Source: Cyprinodon diabolis
Lineage: Eukaryota; Chordata; Actinopteri; Cyprinodontiformes; Cyprinodontidae
Length of the DNA stretch: 64,000 bases
Assembly (NCBI GenBank): GCA_030533445.1
Contig: CM060078.1
Location: forward strand, 19,554,591-19,618,590
Reading direction: 5' to 3'
In this document: positions 48,666 through 60,899 of the stretch, one piece after another
Position numbering within the stretch: position 1 is the first letter of the stretch
Layout: each line of letters starts with the position of its first letter
Translations under genes and position numbers: made by a program
Notes under the pieces: generated by a model
What the model was told of the DNA's origin: nothing
Database searches by the model: none
What the model saw: the letters and a program-made list of their open reading frames with translations, nothing else

Positions 48666-50509
48666 TTTGTACAATAATCTCCATCAGTTAATGGCACCAC
48701 TGGTGAAACAATGGACTCCAGCTGTACAGAATACACCCCCCCGACATGCCAAGACAAAGCAGTGTCTGTAGTGTGACCAAAGCTCCGGGGAAGTTAAGAC
48801 CCTGGAAGGTTAATTTTATTAATGTAAAGACCAAGGCTTTTATGTGGCAATGAAAAAGAGAGTAAAGCAAGTTAAGAGGGTCAGAATCATCAGCGAATGA
48901 GTTATGTGACCCAAAGCTTGCCTTACGACAAACTTAGCTCTTCTTAAAAAAAACTAAAGAGAGCTGAATAAGCAACGTTTTTGAATGGCAACAATAACAT
49001 AACAGAAATGACACCTGATCTGACATATTTTCAGCTGTCTAATGTGACATTTACTCTTAAGAGATGAATAACATCTTGTTTTTACAAGTAACTCCACTCT
49101 TTCTGAATCTGCTGATTCAAAGTGGTCTGCCATAGATTCCAAAACACCAAGGGAGGTGGTTTCATTTGTTTACAGAGCGGTGTTGACATGTGCTTTCAGG
49201 GGAGCTAGTGGTAACAGGTCTAGTGCCCCTAGTGGCAAAAGTTTATTTGTTTCTTTATTCACCATTACTCTATATTTCATTTTTTCCCCTAATCTTTAGA
49301 AACTACTAGATTTTCTGTTCATCTTCTTGATTAATTAAAAAATTACTTTTCTTTGATGGAGTTTTATACTAAATGCATTACAAAACTCTGTGCAAAATTA
49401 TTGTTTTCATAATAGCTAAAAGTGAATTTTGTATTACTATCCAGATTAACATCAAAATATCACTACTGCATACCTTTAGCATATTAAGGACCTATAACAA
49501 AATACCCTATATGTATCTTTTTTGTTGTACATGTTTGTTTGCATGGGTAAAGCTTCACAAACTGACAAATCCTGATGGTAACCTACAACAGCTGTGCAGG
49601 CTGTCATGTTCATTTACCCTTTTACCTTTTTTTTACAAGGCAGAAAAAATGTGAACAGAAGGGAAGACTCAGACAGGGAGGGAGAATGGGAGACCTGACG
49701 TTGAGGAAGATTGGGAGTAGCCGTGGAAACCCTCCTTGCATGAGCTGCCATTGGTTAACAGCTCACTGTGTACTAGAGAAGAATTCCATCGCCTGCTACA
49801 TGGAATGCACCTCTCACGATCGCTTCCTTCTGCCTCTTTATTTGGTCTCTGTATCTAGTTTCTTTCCACAAGAGATGAAAAAAATGGAGTCTCCTACCCT
49901 CTTGATAAAAAAGGAAAGCATAATCAAAGAGGAGAAGAGAAAAGGGGCTACAGATGATTCTAGAACAGTCTTTTTTTTTTTTTGCTCTTCATTGATACAA
50001 GGGCAAAATGTACTAGCTGTGATCAGTTCTGTTATGATTACATAAACACCATATCATAACAGCTGCAACTATGGAGCACTTTAAACACCTTAAGGACAAA
50101 TTTGCCGTACACCAAAAATAAAAAAGATAAATTGATATAAAAACAATAATAAAATCATACTGTGCTTTTGCTTTGGCAAGAATGTGATCATCCTGACCTA
50201 TTCCTAACCTTCCACAGAAAATGCCTTGAAATAACATTTCTTTTTTGAGTTCTTATGAATGCTTAATTGTTGTCAAACACATAAATGTGTTATTAGTGAA
50301 GTTCATTCAATTGTCAAAAAAGCAACACAATTATGCTCTTACAGTTTGCAAGAGTATAATTTTCTTACAAGCTGCAAGGGCATAATTTGGTCCTTTCTCT
50401 GTTAGAAAATGTTAGATTATCTACCTTACAGGAATGTCTACTCCAACCAGGTTGATCTAACTGATGTAAAGCACAATTTAAAAACAGGGTAATGTTAAAT
50501 TTAGAGCAG
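48666..50509. other. Non-coding DNA, no gene seen
   Basis: Several frames of 60-156 codons are present but low-complexity, with no family signature. Confidence 0.5.
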
Positions 50510-51019
50510 TATAGCCTCTTTCCCACTGAAAATACAAGGTTAACGTGTGTTTTTCAAACATGGGATGACTCGCTATCAATCAGCATTTGGTTCCCTTCTC
50601 ACTGGCAGAAAAAGCCAGAACTAACCGCTATCTGGCAAGCTGCGTCTCCCTGCCACTGCGTGTCGGGTGACACCATCACGTAGGGTTAGCATTGATGCTG
50701 TCCCCAGTGTGACAGAAATCAGGATAGTAAACAATGGAGAGCAACACTAGGGAAGCCAGCGCATAGTGAGTGTGCTTTATTGTTTCACTCTTGTATCTGT
50801 CCAAATCCCTCTTACCACTGCTGCTCCATGTTTAGTAAATGTAAACAGAGTTGTTTCGGCTTGTTAGATTAGACACAACCGGCACGGTGTGTTAACGTAG
50901 GTATCTTGCCGAGTAGTTAGACCTGGGTATACACGGGTCAGTGAGCTGTTCCCACTGCCAGTAAAAGCCAATTGTTGCAGGGTTTAAACTGGTTTTTCGG
51001 ACAGTAGGAAAGAGGTATA
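50510..51019. mobile_element. MITE with CCTCTTTCC terminal repeats
   Basis: Left end TATAGCCTCTTTCCCACTG; right end, inverted, TATACCTCTTTCCTACTG, with two mismatches. A further inner palindrome pairs a CACTGGCAGAAAAAGCCA region with CACTGCCAGTAAAAGCCA. It is non-coding. The superfamily was not determined. Confidence 0.6.
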
Positions 51020-51619
51020 TTACAGTTTAAATGTGGTGATTCATCTTAAAGGAATTTTTATTGTGTCATTTTTTTGTCTTGCTATATATCGATATCACCC
51101 ATAGCTAATTTTCCATTAAAGCTGTATAAGATACACACTGTTTAAGATATAAACTGCTCAAAACTATAAAGGGAACATGAAACATAGAACTGTAGAAAGC
51201 CACATGTAAACAACACGGGGGAACAGGAGGAGTACTGCCAGAGCCCTGCAAAATTGCCTCCATCAGGGCACAAATGTGCATTTGTCAGCACAAACTGTTA
51301 GAAACTTACTCAATGAAGAAGATGTGAGGGCCTGATGTCCACAGATGGGGATCTTGCTCACAGTCAAACACCCTGCAGGATACTTGGCATCTGCCAGGGA
51401 ACACCAGAATTGGCAAATTCACCACAGGTAACTTGTGTACTTCACAGATGAAAGCAGATTCACACTGAGCATATGTGACACTATGGAGAGAAATCTCCTG
51501 CCTACAACATCTTTCAGCATGACCGGTTTGACAGTGGGTCAGTACTGGTGTAGGATGGCATTTCTTTGGAGGGCCATACAGCCCCCCTTTTCCTAACAAA
51601 GGTAGCATGACTGCCAGTA

Positions 51620-52035
51620 TGTAGTGATATGAAATCCTCAGTCCCCTCCTCCAGCTTGTTGTCCAAGCTGGAGGTGTTGTCCCTGGGTTCCTCCTAATCT
51701 GGGACAATGCTAGACCTCATGTGGCTGGACTGTGTCAGCAGTTCCTGCAAGATGAAGGCAAGAAGGCTATGGACTGGCCTTCCCATTCCCCAGACCTGAA
51801 TCTGATTGAACATCAGGGATCTTGGACATCATGTCTCGATACATCCACCATTGTGACATTGCACCACAGACTGTACAGGAGTTGGCGGATACCTTTCTCC
51901 AGGTCTGGGAGGTGATCCATCAGCGTACCAACTGCAACCTTATCAGGAGCATGCAAAGGCATTGTAGGTATTTCATATTCTGTAGGCATGTGGAGGCCAG
52001 AAACAATACTCTGATTCATTTTGATCTGTTTTAAG
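51620..52035 (+). pseudogene. Tc1-like transposase remnant
   Basis: One frame reads IWDNARPHVAGLCQQFLQDE, containing the second catalytic Asp, then WPSHSPDLNLIEH with the Glu. A frameshift just after LIEH moves the rest to the next frame (DIMSRYIHH, APQTVQELADTFLQVWE, LIRSMQRHCR). Earlier parts are shifted or stopped. It is a non-functional fossil. Confidence 0.75.
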
Positions 52036-52165
52036 GACATTAAATCAAAGTTAGATCAGCCTGCAATGTGTTTTCTAGTTTATTTCTATTGATTTCAATT
52101 GATGTCCATTGATGATTTTTGTGTGATTTTGTTGTCAGCATATCCAGCTATGTATAGAGCTATAA

Positions 52166-52660
52166 GTATGAGTAGAAGTTTGTAGCTGGAACCAAAACAC
52201 AGAGCAGAGATGGTTTCTTCTAGATTTAATGATGAAGTAGTATAATCCAAAAGTAAGTCAATGAACATGGGAACCAGAAATAGTACATGGGAGGTGACTT
52301 AGAGGAAGTGATAAGGAAATGAAATAAAGGTGACAATCCAGCAAAGACAAACTGCTGAGGAGGGTATATATACACTGAGAAGGAGATTAAGACGACAAAA
52401 ATTGGAGTAATGATCTGATTGGGAACAGGTGTGCAGATAAAGATCTAGAAGAAAAGCAATGGGAAGGAAGGTGGCAGTAGGGAACAATGGAGAGTAACTG
52501 GGAAATATAACCTAAAAACCACCAAACAGGAACAGTAAGAATAGAAAATAATTCAAAAAAGATGTGTAAAAACAGAATAACATTAATCCAAGCTTAATTA
52601 AAAACCCAAAGAGAAAAGTAAACAGAACCAAAAATCCCAGAATAGCAGATCAGAACAAGA
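52166..52660 (-). mobile_element. LTR-like insertion within the Tc1 fossil
   Basis: The block interrupts sequence that would otherwise join GTCAGCATATCCAGCTATG to AATGAGAATATTTAATTC of the Tc1 element. On the minus strand it is T/C-rich with a TATATATACCCTCC word near 52375 and an ATTAAA near 52226, as in fish LTRs. Its ends were not exactly defined. Confidence 0.45.
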
Positions 52661-53019
52661 ATGAGAATATTTAATTCATTGAGATCTACAATGTGTTGAA
52701 TGTTTCCTTCATTTTTTAGCAGTGTATATAGTCTTGTATAATTCAGTACAATTTAAAACAATCTCCTTTTTTTAAGTTATGTGTTTTGAAAGTAACGTAC
52801 AATAATGGAGTGAATATGTTCAAATGTGTAATGTTATCGAATCTGGTAATATTTGGTATATTTTTTTAATTGATTTACTATGATACAGACTTTTTAATTT
52901 AAAAATAACAAAAGGTGGAGACTTTATTACTTGATTAGGCTTCTGGTTTGCCTGTGTAGCACTCTTTAGAGACACCACATTGTTGGTTTAAACCATCAGT
53001 CGTTACTAAAAGTTCTGAG

Positions 53020-53215
53020 ACTTGTATTTCCGCTTCATCCGGGTCCAGGACTGAGTTACGGGGGAATCAGTTTCCACAGACTAGCAGAGTTTCCTCTCCC
53101 GAGAAACCTCCTCAAGCTCTACTGGGGGAAGCATGAGGCGTTTCCAGGCCAGCAAAGAGACATAGTCCCTCCAATGTTCAGGACAGTCCTGTGGGACGTC
53201 CATCGAACGGCTAAG
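53020..53215 (-). repeat. Decayed RTE/Rex3-like LINE 3' fragment
   Basis: Diverged copy of the 3' coding end seen at 38555-38760. Words such as CCGCTTCATCCGGGTC, TTTCCAGGCCAGC and ACATAGTCCCTCCA correspond in order. No tail or target duplication. Confidence 0.65.
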
Positions 53216-54139
53216 GGCGTCTGAGAAAAAAAAAAAAAAGTCAGTCACCTCACATGACTATTTTCGATGGGGAGAAGAGTCTTTAATTAGAGCCTCTGAT
53301 TAAAGACTCACCTAGTAGCAGCCACACCCCAGCCACCCTCAAAGAAAGATCGTTTTGCCCGCTTTATTCAGTGATAATACAGCACATGTTTTTAGTATGT
53401 GCATCATTAAAATATTTAATAACTTTCTGAATGTATTGACCTACTTTTGATCCAGAGCTGGCTGCCGTTCTGAAGAATAAATCTTTAAGTTTTGTCCTTA
53501 AAAATAAATTAATGAATAAATAGAAAAAAGAAGTTTGACCAATGCCTGATCATCACTGAGGATCAATTTAGAGCAGCAAATGTAATGCTTTAATTTGAAC
53601 CTTATCTTTGGCCATTTAAGTTATTTTAGATCAAAAGCATGTTTGATGAAAGGAGAGGTAAAAAATGTGTGTCATGTAAGACTGTATGCTTTTAACATCA
53701 ACTAAGGTAAGAATGAAACCAAAGTCTGGTAACTCATAAAAACAGAACTGTTGTCTTTTTATGTTTTGATCTAAAGTTAAAAGATTTTTTAATTAATAAA
53801 GAACACCACAGGTACTTAAGATTTTTAAGGAAATGTAGAAATGCTGAAATAGTTAGGGCTATTTTAGGTTAAAGTGTAACTTACCCCAGAATCAACAATT
53901 AAATTTGATTTGATTTGTATAAACTGGGTCTATGGATTGCTACTTTAATATTACTGTGTTTTTTGTTTTGTTTTTTTACGTTTCTATGTTAACTTACACT
54001 TCTGCAACATTCACACTCTGGTTTGGCTCCCATTTTTTATGAGATGAACACAAAGACCTAAAACGATTTCCACATACACAATATAACAGTTTCCCCTTAA
54101 GAAACCAGTCTAAATCTGTGATAGTGAGCACTTCTCGTT
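53216..54139. other. Non-coding DNA, no gene seen
   Basis: AT-rich. A short inverted repeat (TCTTTAATTAGAGCCTCTGATTAAAGA) lies at 53280-53307. Nothing else was recognised. Confidence 0.5.
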
Positions 54140-55260
54140 TGCTGAGTTAATGCATCCCACCTCACAGGTGTGCCATATTAGGATGCTGATTAGACATTGG
54201 GGCCGTGCATGTCAGTAAAAGGCCACCCTGAAAGGTACAGTTTTATCACACAGCGCAAGGCTACAGATGTCACAAGATTTGAGGGAGCGTGCAATTGGCT
54301 TGCTGACAGCAAGAATGTCAAAGAAATCTGGTGGTCATGTATTGAATATTCATTTCTCTACCACAAGCCATCTCCAAAGATATTTCAGAGAATTTGGGAG
54401 TACATCCAACCAGTCTCACTACCGCAGACCACATGTTACCACACCAGCTCAGGACCTTCACATCAAGCATGTTCACCTCCAAGATCGTCTGAGACCAGCT
54501 ACTTGGACAGATGCTGAAACAATTTGTTTGCATAATTAAAATATTTCTGCACAAACTGTCATAAACCACCTCAGGGAGGCTCGTCTGCATGCTCATCGCC
54601 CTCATCGGGGTCTCCACCTGACTCCAGTTCGTCGTCATAACCGACTTGAGTAAGCAAATGCTCACATTCGCTGGTGTCTGGCAAGTCAGAGAGGTATTCT
54701 CTTCTTGAATCCCGGTTTACAATTTTCAGGGTAGATGGCAGACAGTGTGTGTGACATCATGTAGGTTAGCGATTTTGGGTTGTCATTGTTGTGGATCAAG
54801 TGGCCCATGGTGGTGGTGAGGTTATGGTATGGGCAGGCTTCTGTTATGGACATTGATGGAATTTTGAATGCAGAGAGATACCATGACGAGATCATGAGGC
54901 CCATTTTTGTGCCATTCATCCAACAACATCACCTCATATTGTAGCAGAACATGTACAGTACGGCCCCATATTGCAAGGATCTGTACGCAATTCTTGGAAG
55001 CAGAATATGTCACAATTCTTGCATGGCCGGCATATTTACCTGGCGTGTCACCCTTTGAGCATGTTTTGGATGCTCTAGATTGCCGTATACTACAGCTTGT
55101 ACCAGTTCCTGCCAATATCCAGCTACTTCACACAGCTATTGAAGAGGAGTGGACCAACATTCCAAAGGCCACAATTGACAACCTGGTCAACTCTATGTAA
55201 AGGAGATGTGAGGGAAATGGTGGTCACACCAGATACTACCTGGTTTTTTGACTCCCTGCT
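54140..55260 (+). pseudogene. Second decayed Tc1-like transposase
   Basis: It runs in family order: a left flank with CACCTCACAGGTGTG, then a helix-turn-helix region in one frame (MSQDLRERAIGLLTA near 54267). This is followed by linker pieces (QDLHIKHVHLQDRLRP), a stretch around 54560-54840 in broken frames, and a C-terminal part open from 54907 with RPHIARICTQFLEAE, LAWPAYLPGVSPFEH, PANIQLLHTAIEEEWTNIP and IDNLVNSM. The first catalytic Asp is lost in a small deletion near 54705 and the second is mutated, so it is dead. The right inverted repeat was not found. Confidence 0.8.
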
Positions 55261-55584
55261 TTCAAAGGAAACCTTTATTATTGCTGAAACTGCACTAGTA
55301 GCCCAAAATGATAAGGCTTTGGTTCTCAAAGATCAACAAAGGCTCCATCAACCTCTGATAAGAGGAGGGGTGAAAAAAGTCCTCCACCTCAAAATATCTA
55401 TCCTTTGCATAACTACTAGTGTCTCTGTCTGTACAATTACAATGTTTCAACTAGGTTAAAGGGACTTAGTCCCGTACCTTACCTATTTTTAACTGATACT
55501 GGACTAATTTTTGATATCAGTGTTGGATCAGTAATTCCTGTCATTTACCTCTTCCTTTTTTAGTGTAAAAAAAAAATTGCACTG

Positions 55585-56965
55585 TTGGAAAACCAACTCA
55601 GCAATCTCAGTCCTCAATGACAGTTGGCCTGTTGCCCTTTCATGCTACATCATGAAAGTCCTAGAAAGATTCCTGTTGGTCCACCTTAGCAAACCATAAG
55701 CATTTTGTGTATCGCCATGGAGTTGAAGTGATACAGTATCAGCTATTCCAAATAGCCCTTCCCAGTCAAATGGCAGCCCACTTCCTTACAACTCCTAACA
55801 AAATCCCCTCCAACTTCCAGCCACTGGAGTAAACCCCTCCTTCTCCTGCGCGTGCATATTTTTTTACTCCACCATGACACTATAGTTTCACTGAATAACA
55901 GGGTCTGACCAGGAGAAGGCACATCTCTTTATAAGTTAATGTCCACAAATCATGACAAAAAGAATATTCTAATACAAAGATTGATGTTAAAAAAGGAATT
56001 GTAATGGAGACCAGCCAAGGAACAGCCAAGGAGCAGCCAAGAGCCCATCAAGGAAAGTGGGGACATTTTGAATAGCTACGACTGTAGATACCATAATACA
56101 TCTGCAACAAACCCACTCTCATTTAGACGAGGAAGACAATACTCTGGGGATCATGTTTTTTTATTTATCCAGTGCTTTTAACACAATTCACCAGTATTTA
56201 CTTCATCAGAAACTCAGTCAGACAAAGGTGGAGTCTCAACCCTTGAGCGCATCACAGATGGACATGAAGTTGAATACAGAGAGCTGGTTAATCATTATCT
56301 GAGCAATATGTGACCAAAAAAACAGGAGATGATTGTAGATTTCAAAGACACCAGAAACAATTTGAACGCTATTGAAATCATGGGAGAAGAAATGGAAGTG
56401 GTGAAGGAGTAAAAATACCTTGGTATGCACCTAGGTAACAGATTTGACAGATGCAACTGTGAAGCCATCTATAAAAAAGGACAGAGCAGACTGTACTTCT
56501 TTCAGAAGCTTAGGTATTTCAGTGTTTGCAGCAAGAGGTTGAATTTCTTCTTCTAAGGGTGTTATGCAGACTGCCATCTCATCTGCCTTAATATACTGGA
56601 GTAACAGTATCATAGAGAATTACTTAAAAAATGAAAAGGTTGATAAAGAATGTTGGGCATTATAGAGACAACCCTGATCACCCTCGTCTAAAGATTGTTG
56701 AACAACAGGGTGTCTGCAGTCAAAGCTTCGCCAAATTTGGTGCAAGACATACTGATACAGAAGATACCTTCTCCCAACAGCCATTAGCATACACAACAAC
56801 TATAAATTACAACTTTTAATTTTCCTTTGCGATTACTAAGATCATGTTTAAATTGAATTGAAAATACTTTTTGTACACTTTCTTTCTTATTTCATTTCAT
56901 TCCATAAAGCACTTTGAATTGTCATCTCACAGAAATATATGATACAAATAAATGTGCCTTGCTTT
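55585..56965 (+). pseudogene. Decayed L2/CR1-like LINE reverse transcriptase and 3' tail
   Basis: Recognisable pieces in order are PVALSCYIMKVLERF-like (near 55625), LDEEDNTLGIMFF followed by LSSAFNTIHQYLL (56125-56205) and MIVDFKDTRNN (about 56333). Then come KYLGMHLGNRFDR (about 56415), AIYKKGQSRLYFFQKLRYFS (56463-56522) and a HYRDNPDHPRL segment (about 56660). The 3' UTR ends with AAAGCACTTTGAATTGTC and ATACAAATAAATGTGCCTTG. Stops and frameshifts are many. It is 5'-truncated and lacks an obvious target duplication. Confidence 0.75.
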
Positions 56966-57029
56966 TCCTAGTATTGTGTGGGCTTCTGTTTTCACATCAG
57001 ACACAGCGGGACAGACAGTACCTAAGCCT

Positions 57030-57627
57030 CAGTGGCGGCTGGTGAAAAATATTTTTGGTGGGGCTGATATAGCCTAGTGTATGTCTCCAACTAATCCGTA
57101 ATAAGAATTCAAATAAACAATTGGACAATACATACAATTTAACAGTAATGATTTAATTTACTTTATAATAACAGTAACAGTGATGATTTTGGTCACTGTG
57201 ACGGGGTTCTTTGGCCTCCAAGAATCCAGGCTCAGTCGGGTTACCAGTGTTGGTGATTTATTGTGCTCAAAAACTCAAAACAGGGTGCAAAAGATACTAA
57301 ACATGTACAAGATACTCTGGGCCTCAGCCTCCCTCCAGTTACCAGCAATGTAACAAAGAAACAGAAAACAGAAATGGCCGCTCTTCTTCCCACAGCCCTC
57401 ATTAAATAGTTTAAGCCCCTACAGGCTCTCTTATTTCTGATTTCTTCTCATTAATCAGTTTTGTCCATATATTACCTCCACAAACAATTGATGTACAAAA
57501 ACAAATAATTTTTACAACTTCATTATTTTACACAGATTCATTGACTTATTCAATTACACCAAACTGGGTTTGAACCCAGCAAAGACGCAGCCAGACTGAA
57601 GATGACAAGTCCCCGTAGCATAAAACA

Positions 57628-57704
<77 letters not shown>

Positions 57705-58395
57705 CTAACCCCACTGAAATATTAAGTGTGCACCCTCAATACGCCAGCAGGTAACCAGGACAGCTTGTGTGTTTTAAGTTAATGGAGCTACTGGGCTCAG
57801 CGCGAGCATATTGGTCCTCACAAACACAGTATAACAGGAATGTATGTGTGGCATGCAAAGTTAGAGGATGTGGATTCGTCACAGTCACAATAACCATGAC
57901 ATGAAATTTACTACCCTACAACAGGGATGTTCTTCTGGCAAACGGGTAGATAAATAAGGATCTCACCGAATTTGGTGGAAGCTGTATCTCGTTCGTTACG
58001 TTCGCCATCCTCTAATTGTCTGCACCTGCGCATGGGTTCAGAAGCCTGTTAAAGTGCAGTATTTTCAGAGCCCCAAGACCATAAAGTTTTGAGACGCTGA
58101 TTGGCCATTTAATTCACCTAGCAATAGTACATGATTGACAGATTCTCTGCAAATGTGGGTCTGTCTGATCAGCGCCCCCAGAACAGAGACGGTAGGAGTC
58201 TGTCTGTGGAAATCCACAAATTAATGACAGTAGATAGGGAAATGTAGTTTATATAATTTGTTTTGCTTATAGGTATACACTCTAGAGAGTAAAACTGACA
58301 TTTATGAGTTAATTTCTAAAAAATATATTTTACGTTTCTCTCTTCTTATCAGGGAGGGCGGTCCCCCAGCGCCCCCTATGGGCCGGCCGCCACTG
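57030..58395. mobile_element. Non-autonomous hAT element, 1366 bp
   Basis: Ends CAGTGGCGGCTGG and, inverted, CAGTGGCGGCCGG, with an exact 8-bp target duplication CTAAGCCT at 57022-57029 and 58396-58403. No transposase frame. The interior includes a long CA microsatellite and LTR-like sequence around 57200-57420, so it may itself contain older insertions. Confidence 0.92.
57631..57702. repeat. (AC)36 microsatellite
   Basis: 72 uninterrupted bases of alternating A and C, within the hAT element. Confidence 0.98.
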
Positions 58396-58403
58396 CTAAG
58401 CCT

Positions 58404-59946
58404 GTCAAAGAATGAAAGAAAGTACTTGAAGAGAGAAAACCAGGGAAGTGTTGGAAGCCCAAGCATCTTTCTTCTAATGATTCGATGCAGACAGTCACCA
58501 TGGCAACACAGAGGTCCAACTATAAGCGGATTTTACTGCTCGCCCCCTCTTGCTCTTCTCATGACATGGTTTACAGCCACACCACTGACAGCAAGCAATT
58601 GTGATATGTTTTTCAGGTGAAGTGTTGACAGAGGGGCTTCCAATCATTTCACTGGTTGTGTTTGCATTGTGATGCATATTTTAATTTACTGCTGATATGC
58701 TCTGTGTATCAAAATATAAGCGTTTTCTTCTCTGTTATTAAAAATAAAATTCTTATCCATCACCTAATGTCTGAGTAGATTGTGGGGTTATAAATGGCTT
58801 TGACTGACTAAAGTATGGGGGGGAAAGATGTGCATCTCTACTGTTTACATGTCAGGTGCTGGAGTGTGTAGTGACAGAAAAGGAAGTAAGGAAGTCTGAG
58901 AGATGGTGTGAGTGTGTGAGAGAGGGGGAGAGAGGAGGGAGGCAGTTATTCACCTAAGCTGACAACTGCAAGCTGAGGTGCTGCTTTCTTTCGCCTGCCA
59001 CTCAAACCAGAATCAATTTCTGTAAAAGGCGAGGAGGAAAACTTAACTGTCTTAGTATGAGACAAATACACACAGATGACAATAACTTCCAACTATCCAT
59101 TTTAAATGTTTGACTTGGAAGAAAAGAAGGGAAAAAACATAATATGTTTTCTAAACATCTCACATTTCTGAAGCCTTGTAACTGCTGTATAGGAATAAAG
59201 TGATCATCTTGTATGCAATATAGCAAAGGTAAGGAGTACCCCTCTATGTTTGTCAAAATATGATGTGATCACAAACAGATATGACAGATTCTGAAAAGTG
59301 TCCTTAAGGGTAATAGGTGCTTTATTGAGGTATATTCTAAATAAAGCTTTCTGGATCTGAAGCGAAATGTCTTCAAACTTGGAAACAAACTCCAGTGGAT
59401 TGTTTATTTTTTGGTATGACTATGACCTGGATGACTGAGAACCTTCACCAGCATAAAAACAAGTCATACAATTTTATAACTGAGGGAACTAAAATGTTTT
59501 AAGCAACAAATCCTAAAAGTTTTTTTCACAAAAAAAAGAAATGTATTTATTTATAGCAACTATAGGTTTACCTACTGTAGAAAAACCACAGGCTACTAAG
59601 TACCCATGACAGTGGATATATTTCTCCTGACAGCATAATAAAGGTTGAACAGTATTGGTGGTTCATCACAGACCATGCTGAGTTAAATTTATAATCACGG
59701 TACTCTCAGCGTTGATGGGGAGTAGAATGGAGATAAAATGGTTAAGTTAAGTGGGAAAACCTCTTGGAGACACCAAAGTACTTGAGTTTATAGGATAAAG
59801 CCACAAGGAGAAAGATTCTGAATATAAAACGCAATTGTGAACTTGTAAGACAATCTGAAAAAATATGACACAGTAAACTATTTTAAACTTCTTTGAAACT
59901 GTTCACTATATTGATTGAGTCTGTTTGAGTAAAGGTTTATACGTAC
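58404..59946. other. Non-coding DNA, no gene seen
   Basis: A purine-rich GAGAGAGG tract lies at 58895-58942. The remainder is AT-rich without recognised features. Confidence 0.5.
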
Positions 59947-59950
59947 TTAA

Positions 59951-60863
59951 AGGAATAGCACACCCAAAACATGATTAGCCTTCATTTTCTACTCACCCCT
60001 TATGCTGAACAACACTCTGGAGTACTTTTTTGATATCTCAAATGCATCTGGAGATCTGGGAGGCTTCTTGCTGTCTGCTGACATTCAAATAATGGAGGTC
60101 TATGGTGCCCGAGGCAGAAAGGTCCACAAAAAACATGTCAATATTCCTCCATACTGCTTGTCCAATGTATTCCAAGTGTCCTGAGTGGGCAGCATCCATA
60201 AGTTACTCAAAACGAAGTCATTTAGAATGTTTTTAGAGCATAAACAGTGGTGTATAAGACTTCCTAAAAGCGCGCGCCTGCGAGTTCATCAGCTTACGGA
60301 AACCGCGGCAGACCAAACCAGATGAAAGTGCGCATTCAGCTCGGCAAAGAACTCATGCTCTTCCTCAACACTGAAGTCCTCAGACATTTTTCTTTCGTTG
60401 TTTCTTTCTTTGCACAGGTAAACAGCACATTTCTTCTTCTACGCTTGCATTATCAAGAGCAGACGCTGAATGCGCACTTTAATCTGGTTTGGTCTGCCGC
60501 AGTTTCCGTAGGCTCGTGAACTCGCAGGCGCGCGCTTTTAGGAAATCCTATACACTACTGTTTATGCTCTAAAAACATTCTAAAAGACTTTGTTTCGAGT
60601 AACTTATGGATGCTACCCACTCAGGACACTTGGAATACATTGGACGAGCAGTATGGAGGAATATTGACACGTTTTTTGTGGACTTTTATGGACCTTTCTG
60701 CCTCGGGCACCATAGACCTCCATTATTTGAATGTCAGCAGACAGCAAGAAGCCTCCCAGATCTCCAGATGCATTTGAGATATCAAAAAAGTACTCCAGAG
60801 TGTTGTTCAGCATGGGGGTGAGTAGACAATGAAGGCTAATCATGTTTTGGGTGTACTATTCCT
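59951..60863. mobile_element. Foldback transposon, copy B: 913-bp near-palindrome
   Basis: The left arm (59951-60340) and right arm (60465-60863) are inverted copies with only scattered differences and a few small indels, enclosing a 124-bp loop. TTAA flanks both ends (59947-59950, 60864-60867). The loop matches that of copy A in inverse orientation and, on the minus strand from 60387, starts a frame MSEDFSVEEEHEFF. Read on the plus strand, the same loop holds a long pyrimidine tract ending in GCACAG|GT, like a 3' splice site. No transposase. Confidence 0.92.
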
Positions 60864-60899
60864 TTAAGCACATTTCAGTAGTACAACAAATCAAAGTGC

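Larger units (their letters stand above)
51152..52724 (+). mobile_element. Decayed Tc1-like transposon
   Basis: Ends AACTGCTCAAAACTATAAAG and, inverted from the right, CACTGCTAAAAAATGAAGG, next to TA. The inside carries a broken transposase (51620-52035) of a different Tc1 family from the intact element at 1.8 kb. A separate insertion of about 500 bp (52166-52660) splits its right flank. Confidence 0.7.

Noticed and set aside
49575..50045. 156-codon plus-strand frame
   Set aside because: Lys/Glu-rich and low-complexity, ends in poly-T-derived Phe. No homology recognised.
60613..60843. 76-codon frame nearly repeated at 3684-3887 and 60002-60184
   Set aside because: Similarity among the three is due to the arms of the foldback element and does not indicate a protein family.
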